From assembly GCA_000320545.1 (NCBI GenBank), contig ADNK01000273.1:1-41643 (forward strand): 41,643 nucleotides of DNA, in the 5' to 3' direction. The notes under the pieces are model-generated. The model did not search any database, was not told the DNA's origin, and saw only the letters and a list, made by a program, of their open reading frames with translations. The DNA comes from Bigelowiella natans CCMP2755. Taxonomy: Eukaryota; Cercozoa; Chlorarachniophyceae. The position numbers and the translations under genes were made by a program. How positions within the stretch are numbered: position 1 is the stretch's first letter; each line of letters begins with the position of its first letter. Below are positions 34,065 through 41,643 of this stretch, in pieces.

Positions 34065-35532
34065 CATACATACATATATTTGTATACATATCTATTGTGT
34101 ATTTAATTTAGCGAGGAGTTCTTTTAAGCGTTTGTTAACTAAGATACGAAAGAAGAAGATAGCAAGAGATGTGCTGTTGTCGGATTTGAGAACCATCTCC
34201 CATACTGTCTCTTTCGTATCCTGGAATTCTCAAAGATTTGATATTTTGATTCTGATGTTGTTGGGCAAATGGTGCTGCTGCTAGTAGGTAGTACATGCTT
34301 GGACGACCACAAACACGGTGGTCATCATAAAGCAGCCATTTCTGTTTTTAAAAAAAAAATTCTAAAAAGTAGGTTTAAGACGCATAAGCGGAGAGGTAAA
34401 GGAGGAAGATAAGAATAGGTAACAACACGGTATACATATCAGCATCAATGAACGTCGTGCACAGAGAAGAAGACAGACAAATAGATATAGAGACGGACGC
34501 AGTAGGCGGAAGGAGCCGTAATATTTCGTCGTGATTTTGCCCATACCCATCGTTATCAAAGGGGCGGGTTGTTGAAAGGCCTTCACCTGGCGAGGGGCAA
34601 CGTTGCTTTTCGGAACTTCTTGGTAGAGTGATGATGATGATGATAATGATTAGAATGGACGCGTCCTCCTCGCCTATGTTCCATACTGTTGCGATGCAGT
34701 CACACATGGTGGTCTCTTTTGCCTTGTCTTTTGGTGTTAAAAGGGAAGTGCTGTTATGTTCGGTAGCCTCGTGTGCTTGGTGGAGCAAATCATGATCCTG
34801 CACATACAACAAGCATATCAAGTCTCAAAGGTGCGAGCTGCTAGGACATTCGTTTTTGTACTACTACTATTGTGACGATCTGTGCAGAGTAATCAACTAC
34901 AAAATCGGTGATCGTCTCCTCCTCCTCCTTCCCTTGCAGACATTCGTTGGCTTCCTGACCCTCTTTGGAACGGTCTCTGAGATACCAGTCTTCTGCTATA
35001 GTGATCTTCTTCTCAAAAGGTGCATGGTAGATGATGATGATGAGAAGGAGGAGGAGGAGGAGGAGGAGGAGGAGGAGGAGGAGTGAGTTAAGAATGAAGA
35101 GGAGGAGGAGAGGGAAAGGAAATGATAAATAAAATGCAGCGATAACTAAATATACTCGAGATAATCATGATGTACAGAATCGTGAGAGAGTTTCGGGTAG
35201 CAACAATCTAGCGAAGTTAGCTGATGAGCCGTTATTGCTTGGTTTTGCTTCTTTCTGGCTGCTATTTCAGTGTCGGCGTTGAAACTGCCATGCTAATTTC
35301 TCACCTCTCTATTGGTAACTATCAGACAAAATAGCAATAGTAGTAGTAGTAGTAGTAGTAGTAGTAGCGGCAGTTGTAGTAGCAGCTGTTGTAGTAATTG
35401 TTGTTGTAGTTGTGTGTACATCATCTATCTTGCACATATTAATTCCGTGTGAATAATCCCTTCTATTTCAAATTTGAAGCCTTGAGGCTGCTGATGCTGG
35501 CAGGAATCTCTCTTTATTTCAAAGGTGTGTGC

Positions 35533-35587
<55 letters not shown>

Positions 35588-36217
35588 TAAGTTGCGTGCA
35601 TGTAGCATCATCATCGGTTAGAGGAGGAAATCGATGAGTAGTTTTATTGGAATAACGATGCGACGATATCACACTCACACTCACTCACGCTCACGCACAC
35701 ACAAACACACACCGCGTGTTTGATGTACCAGGCACCGAAACGATGGAAACAAGAAGGTGATATCAAAACTCTGAGAAGTAGTAGAGAGAGACTAGACAGG
35801 AAGGTTTTGAACGCGCACGCACTGGGCGATAGAGATTACTTAGATGCTGGTATTATATGAGGTAGCAATATAAATGATGACGTGCACGATCTAACATATA
35901 CTTCTGCTTGAGAAGCTCCGAGATGCTGTTTGGCTTTGGAATCCTTCTTACTCAGGTAACGACGTCATAACGTAAATAGTGGTAGTGGTGGTGGTGGTGG
36001 TGATGGGGTTTGTACGGGAGGAAGACGAGGAGGGGGGGGGGGGATGATGATGAGGAGGGAGGGAGAATTCTCCGATGAATATTTTGAGAGGCACCGCTCT
36101 ATCACCCCCCTCCTCCCCCAAAAAAGTCATCAGTATCATGTACCTCATGAAATCAAAGCAAGATTATTTTCAATTTTTAGACAGAGAAGAAAGAGCATCA
36201 TGATGCTGCACTCTTAC

Positions 36218-36255
<38 letters not shown>

Positions 36256-37624
36256 ATTGTCACTCTCGATTATCATCATCAATGTCATCATCATCATCAT
36301 CATCATCATCAGAGTTTGCACGGACTAAGCCTTGTCCCCTATTGGAGCGGTGATGTTGTCGTCGCTACACGCACTCGTATTGTTGTGGTGTAACGCTACT
36401 GCTACTAAACACACTCGTATTGATGCACTTCGCCTTATCACCCCAATATGTCTTCAACAGTCATGATTTATAGCCACCCTGCCACCGTATACTGTTCTCT
36501 AATTACCATTTCACCTGCTGCTGCTGCGGCTTTCCCTGTCTCTTCCCTCTACCACAGCTGGTGTGGAGCGTATATTCAGCATCGCCCCCAATGACCTTAA
36601 GGGTAATGATAATGCCAGCTGCCTCACCCTCTACACACACGCAAAACACACACACACACACATATGATGCTGATGTGAGAGCTGCTTCATCATCAGTAAG
36701 GAGGAGAGGATCCAGAAGAGATAAGGAAGGAGGGGTTGGACAAAGCACCCTACCCTCATCGATGATATCCGTGCTATCAATAACATACGACACTATCTCA
36801 ACTCTGGACCCTCTTTAAGCTTAATCAATTCAATATCTCAGGAGCGTATCTAGGGTTATTCTCCATGTCCTTTTTTCCCCTTGCCTTTTCCATAGGGAGC
36901 GTGGTAAGAAACTATATAATCCGCCAACGATTAACGCAAATCACTTGTAGAAAATGTCTCAGAATAGAGTAAAACAGTGACAGCATGATGTTTCACTAAA
37001 AAACCATAATTTATCTTTGCTCTCTCGTGCTGCTGCTTGGGCCATTGCCGGACAATTTTGATATTTTCAGTCTGTCAAAAGTCTTCTGAAACTAATTCTG
37101 TGATGATGACATATTAGGTGTGGAGCGTCATATACGAGCGATATGGAGGTCATTCTGTTTCTATGTGTGTATGTAACGTGATTGACTCCGCCCCCTGCAA
37201 TGTATATTTATATGTGTGAGTGAGTGTGTGTGTGTGTGTGTGTGTGTGTAAAACAACGGTTTTCCACTTTCTCCTCTAAACGCTTTCGAATTGAATCCAA
37301 ATCCAACATCACAACGAAACATGTGGCTTTGATTGAAGCACATAATGATCTGGGTCGAAGACGTAGGTTTTTGTATGGTAGAATCATCCGCTCTGCATCC
37401 TGTTTTCCTTCCATTCGAATGAATGAGCACATGTTGGAATAACAGCACTGTGTGATTATCATGCTTTCACAGGAGCAACGACCTACGTCGCTGGCACATG
37501 TTTCGCAGCGTTATCTTCTCTTTACGTCCGATCCGTTTTGTCCTTGAATAGCACTACAAAGACGCCATCATCGACAAGCGGCACGATGACAACGATGAAT
37601 GCGGCTGTTAATATCGGTAGCTGA
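31235..37624 (+). CDS. MFS_1_like (MFSD6-type) membrane transporter, at least 16 exons, partly resolved
   Basis: Phase-matched exons: 31235-31336, 31403-31522 and 31557-31670 (N-terminus, least certain), 31834-31878, 32006-32063, 32426-32552 (entry phase unresolved), 32670-32744, 32842-32896, 33043-33070, 33262-33309, 33342-33359, 33572-33644, 33689-33995, 34112-34215, 34940-35019, 35271-35314, 35480-35524, one ending at 35955, 36558-36602, 37118-37148, 37473-37624. Hallmarks in order: YFPLFLDDAGLSASQ then IGFLLGVGGVAQLIATPIWG; IDVVTLSALKKSGGGESYG then NQRWLASLG and FGSGCLASGYVVEIFG (family YG-x-x-R-x-W-x-S-L-G); a TM helix FVWSIGFALLTIIAALSL; a long central loop with 12 His; TFVGFLTLFGTVSEIPVF; a short helix with ALRLLMLAGISLYF; FGFGILLTQ then LVWSVYSASPPMTLR; VIYERYGG then ATTYVAGTCFAALSSLYV. 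The SEIPVF and YERYGG-type motifs are typical of the family. Substrate unknown. Exons in 32064-32425, 34216-34939, 35525-35900 and 36603-37117 remain to be found. Confidence 0.85.
33188..33247. repeat. (TCC)n(TTC)n polypyrimidine microsatellite upstream of an acceptor
   Basis: Pyrimidine triplets run to within about 14 nt of the acceptor at 33261 of the transporter gene. The tract probably serves as that intron's polypyrimidine tract. Confidence 0.8.
33722..33757 (+). repeat. Coding (CAT)n repeat, 12 consecutive histidines
   Basis: Twelve His codons (CAT x3, CAC x2, CAT x7) in the central-loop exon 33689-33995 of the transporter, preceded by a shorter His/Pro-rich stretch from 33701. The frame is set by the downstream loop (DHGSQNHHHPG and ENENDSPDQLQPFRELED) and by both splice phases. 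Confidence 0.75.
34016..34064. repeat. Compound (AC)n(AT)n microsatellite in transporter intron
   Basis: AC at 34016-34048 running into AT at 34048-34064, inside intron 33996-34111. Third case of the same plus-strand order. Confidence 0.9.
35040..35083. repeat. (GAG)n microsatellite
   Basis: About thirteen GAG triplets in the transporter intron after exon 34940-35019. A read-through frame would add an Asp/Glu tail, but the next exon shows it is intronic. Confidence 0.85.
35337..35584. repeat. (TAG)n, then (GT)n(GA)n microsatellites in transporter introns
   Basis: TAG triplets at about 35337-35368, GT repeat at 35532-35547 running directly into a GA repeat at 35547-35584. The GT tract starts eight nt after the donor at 35525. 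Confidence 0.85.
36220..36312. repeat. (TG)n and (CAT)n microsatellites
   Basis: TG repeat at about 36220-36254 and CAT repeat at about 36280-36312 in the transporter intron before exon 36558-36602. Confidence 0.85.
37224..37250. repeat. (TG)n microsatellite in last transporter intron
   Basis: Thirteen or so TG units in intron 37149-37472. Confidence 0.85.
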
Positions 37625-38918
37625 TGTGCCACGCCAGTAGGAAGTTTGGGCACATAGCTAAGGCTGGTACCATCACTGTTTGGTTCTTACCTGAGAATAT
37701 TTGAACGAGCGAAAGTAGTACCTAGTGTGAGATGATACCACCCTTTGTTATATAGTTTTTCTGTTGAAGTAGCAGAATGAACAGAAGCATTATCACATCA
37801 CACCATTGCGCTGCTATCGCAGTGCACAGTCATCATACTTACAGGATCAGGTTGGTGATTATGGTGCGAGAGCCCTCCCACACGCTAGCACGGCACAGTC
37901 CAGGAATGCTTTGCAATGCACGTTGCGGCATTGCTAAGAGCTAGAGCTGCGAGAATTTGGCGCCGCCATCATCGCTCCCCTATGCATATAGTTTTTGTCT
38001 AAATGATAGACATGCAATATGATCTATATATAACATCTAACCTAGTCCCATCAGCTACGTACATGTGTTGTTCACGTCGAGTGGTGCAGCGCATGAGCAA
38101 TAGAACGCGCGAATCGTTGCATTTAGTACTCGCGAGGCAAGAATAAAGACTATAGATATAGATACAACACTGCGTATGCATCGCATGTATTGATGCACTG
38201 TGTCTTTTGTACCGCAAGGTCAGCAGTGTTTGCAGTCATTGCCCGTCGCACGTGCATGTGCAATTGTATGTTCTCTAATGCACCAACTTTGACATAAATT
38301 GTGTATACATACACGGAAATCATAAATTAGACGGAAAATATGAAATACTTAGCGTATTCACGAAGTGGTGAGCATATCGCCTGCTTTTACTTAAAATATT
38401 CGTATATGTGACGACTGTCAATATACGACCTGTAGCTAGCACCCGCTTATATTACTTTCCAAAACCGAGCATACTTAGAGGGTTTATTGTTGAGAGGAAT
38501 CCACCGGTGCCCCCCCCACTCTTATTATCAGTTTTTAGTGGGCCCACGTACATCTCCTCAGACGCCCATCTCACGGCCGCGCCGCTGATTGGAAGAGTAG
38601 TGAATAAATTAACAATAAAGAACGGTGATAAACATGTCTATCAATTTGGGTGAAAAAAAGTTTACTGGGGGTAATGGAACATCCGAAATTGCGATGTGGC
38701 GTCTTTTCCTGCTATTTTCTCGAGTATCTAAATGAAGAGGGGGGTGTGGAAGGGGAAGGAAAGTGGAAATAATAGTATGTGATTGATGTGATTGATGCAA
38801 CCGGGGGGGAAGAGATAAGGATTGAGAGAAGGAAAGAGAATGAGAAAGAAAGAGAGAGAGAGTAGAAAAGAGAGAGAGTAGAAAATAGAGCTCGAGTCCG
38901 TTTATTTTCCAACTAGAT
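37625..38918. other. Intergenic between convergent genes
   Basis: No supported gene in 1.3 kb. It contains scattered palindromic CATGC/TGCA words (37870-38280), a C-run near 38511, and a GA-rich tract at about 38817-38880 next to the 3' end of the minus-strand gene. Frames on the minus strand (38609-39040) are Ser/Leu shadows of the GA tract. Confidence 0.5.
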
Positions 38919-40068
38919 TCATTCATCGTCGCCATCATTTTGCTGCAGCTAACGTCAGACTTACTTTCGTCCCTCCAGGATGCCTCTTCTTGCCTTCGAT
39001 CAACGGGTTTAGATTCAACACATGTCCGGCAACGATGCACCAGGCGTCCTGCATGATGGTGGTTTGCATATGAAGAGGAATGAGCGCAGTAGCAAGTTCG
39101 TTAGGTGTTGGAGTCGATGATGACAACAACAGCCCCTTATATATTTGAGAGCTTGGCGCTGTGTTACTGTATGGGTTTTTAAGCAGCACTATTTCTGTGT
39201 TCTTCTTCTTGTTATTATTATTCTTCTACTTTAAGCCTCACCTCTGCAGTGGAGTGCTTCTCTACTTCTTCCACAGTGATAGGATCTAACTTTTCCTGTA
39301 GGAAGGGCAACCGTGCGAAAACAAAAGGGCGGATGGTGATAGATGCAATAACTGGTAATAGAGCGAGTGATTGCATGTGTGTGTGTGTGTGTGTGTGTGT
39401 ATGGTTTTGGGGGGTGAAGGCATCACATACTCGGCCTATCAAGATGCTTGGTACTAACCTTTCTCTGGGCTATATTGTGGACAAGCTGCTGGAGAGAACT
39501 CCTCTTTACTCCGTCTCCTACATGTGACACAATGCGTACATATGAGCACCAACCGGGTGATGGGATGATCGTTTTAATGATGATCCTTTGTACCCCTTTG
39601 CCTTCGGGTTGCTCTTGGAGCACGGAATGGACGACTTGAATCCTTCTTATTTGTATTCTTCGCCTCGATTTCTGCCGTTGAAGGTTTCTCTCCTGTGTTT
39701 TTGGTATTCATTGCAGCTGCCGTCGCTATCTTCTTCGGCTGGTCCTGCTTCCCGGAGCCCTCTGTATTCTGAGAAGTTGTTCCATTTTGTGAAGCCGTAG
39801 AATTGTCATTTGTTAGGGAGGTTTGATAAGCTTGGTATCAGTGGGCGAGGGAGGTAAATGGTGAAGGAAAACCTCCACGGTGCTGTTGAATTGAATGGAC
39901 GCGAACGAACGACGTCCGTGATGCCATGCATGTCATCGGAAAGAATTGAGTGATGATGGTGCCCTCAAATGATACCTTTGGCAGCGAATCTGTGTTGCTA
40001 TCGTCGCTGCGGCCTTTCTCTTCGCGACCCTTCGAAGCTTGGTTCTGGTTGGCAGAGGGGGGCTCCAT
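38919..40068 (-). CDS. Unrecognised protein: disordered N-terminus, helical C-terminus, about 6 exons
   Basis: Minus-strand exons: 40068-39976 (start MEPPSANQNQASKG), about 39835-39594, 39517-39459, 39295-39242, 39135-38965 and 38942-38919 (QNDGDDE then stop). Phases match from the second exon on; the first junction does not fully match, so its acceptor or a small exon is wrong or missing. Product about 220 aa. The N-terminal half is disordered and rich in Thr, Asn, Lys, Gln and Ser, ending in an Arg cluster (RPFRAPRATRRQRG). The second half is helical: SSLQQLVHNIAQRK, KLDPITVEEVEKH, then NELATALIPLHMQTTIMQDA and WCIVAGHVLNLNPL, with a basic stretch and an acidic end. I do not recognise the family. 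It is divergently arranged with enolase, with starts 546 nt apart. Confidence 0.55.
39376..39401. repeat. (TG)n microsatellite
   Basis: Thirteen TG units in the intron 39296-39458 of the unrecognised minus-strand gene. Confidence 0.85.
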
Positions 40069-40614
40069 TAGTCTCTGTCCTCCTCGGAATGCTTTGGGTT
40101 CGAGGAAGTGAGGCAGGGAGGCAGACGACTGGATTCTGCTGGTTCTCATTATTTTTTCTCTTGGTCTACAATTACTACCAGAACTATCTTACGGGAGAAA
40201 TTGACTGTTGTTACGACTAAATCGGCATGTGTTTTACTACTACGACAGCGATGCGAACCTCATATTTCTAGGATTTCTAGATTTCAAGATTTATAATTTA
40301 GTCGTATCGCAGTTGAGAAACCAACAAGAGAGCTTTCAAACCAACTTTTTCATGGCAAACTAGAAAAAGACGATTTATTTTACACAACGACAAAATTTTT
40401 GGGATGTCGCGTATTAAAATTTGCAAGTGATCGCTATGCTGTTTATTCCAAGAAACACCGAAAGAAATCAAAAGTACTTTCCAAGCAGCTAGCTGTTCAA
40501 CGTGATCATAGATCATAGCTTCAACGCCACGCAGGAAGCTACTACTGCCTTCAATTCGATCAAAGTTGCAACATTTTCCTATTCGCCTCAAGGTAAGATT
40601 GATTCATTGTAACA
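40069..40614. other. Divergent promoter region upstream of enolase
   Basis: 546 nt between the start of the unrecognised minus-strand gene and the enolase ATG. It includes TATCGCAGTT at 40305-40314, one base from the recurring TGTCGCAGTT. The minus-strand frame 40298-40591 has no homology I recognise and would overlap the enolase promoter. Confidence 0.45.

Positions 40615-41643
<1,029 letters not shown>

Noticed and set aside
40298-40591. 97-codon minus-strand frame upstream of enolase
   Set aside because: It ends 24 nt before the enolase ATG, has no recognised domain and probably overlaps the promoter.

Overview
This window is nuclear DNA of a eukaryotic protist. It has many short GT-AG introns, frequent microsatellites, and ordinary eukaryotic genes (separase, enolase, PP2C phosphatase, RING, ankyrin and PH proteins). 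A PAP/fibrillin-type protein and a plant/alveolate-style insertion in enolase suggest a photosynthetic lineage or one of photosynthetic ancestry, but the species cannot be fixed from sequence alone. I saw no rRNA, tRNA, CRISPR array, bacterial operon or intact transposon.

I rebuilt the exons by hand, requiring GT-AG borders and matching phases, so most gene models below are spliced and not open reading frames. Layout left to right: a 128-aa RING protein (+, 1813-2928); a patch rich in palindromic words (about 2940-4080); a glutamine-rich prion-like protein (-, 4184-6034); a Lys/Glu-rich protein with 71-aa tandem repeats (-, 6254-7838); a PH plus ubiquitin-like protein (+, 8974-9771); a PAP/fibrillin protein (-, 10712-11993); a YdjC-type carbohydrate deacetylase (+, 10 exons, 12305-14805); a PP2C phosphatase (-, 15314-16559); separase (+, at least 19 exons, 17626-25037); a second palindromic patch; a small one-helix protein (+, 27272-27736); a third, weaker patch; an ankyrin-repeat protein (-, 29352-30913); an MFS_1_like (MFSD6-type) transporter (+, at least 16 exons, about 31235-37624); an unrecognised small disordered/helical protein (-, 38919-40068); and the 5' part of enolase (+, from 40615, cut by the window end).

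The genes belong to unrelated housekeeping functions: chromosome segregation, glycolysis, protein phosphorylation, ubiquitin signalling, membrane transport and carbohydrate deacetylation. They do not form a pathway or cluster. The most interesting features are the separase with an altered catalytic-histidine motif and a potential intron-spanning AC/GT hairpin, the transporter with an 18-nt micro-exon and a microsatellite-encoded 12-His run in its central loop, the same-strand compound (AC)n(AT)n tracts in introns, the patches sharing the 12-bp palindrome CATGCTAGCATG, and a 10-mer (TGTCGCAGTT) found three times outside exons. I did not find convincing evidence of a wholly new multi-gene system.
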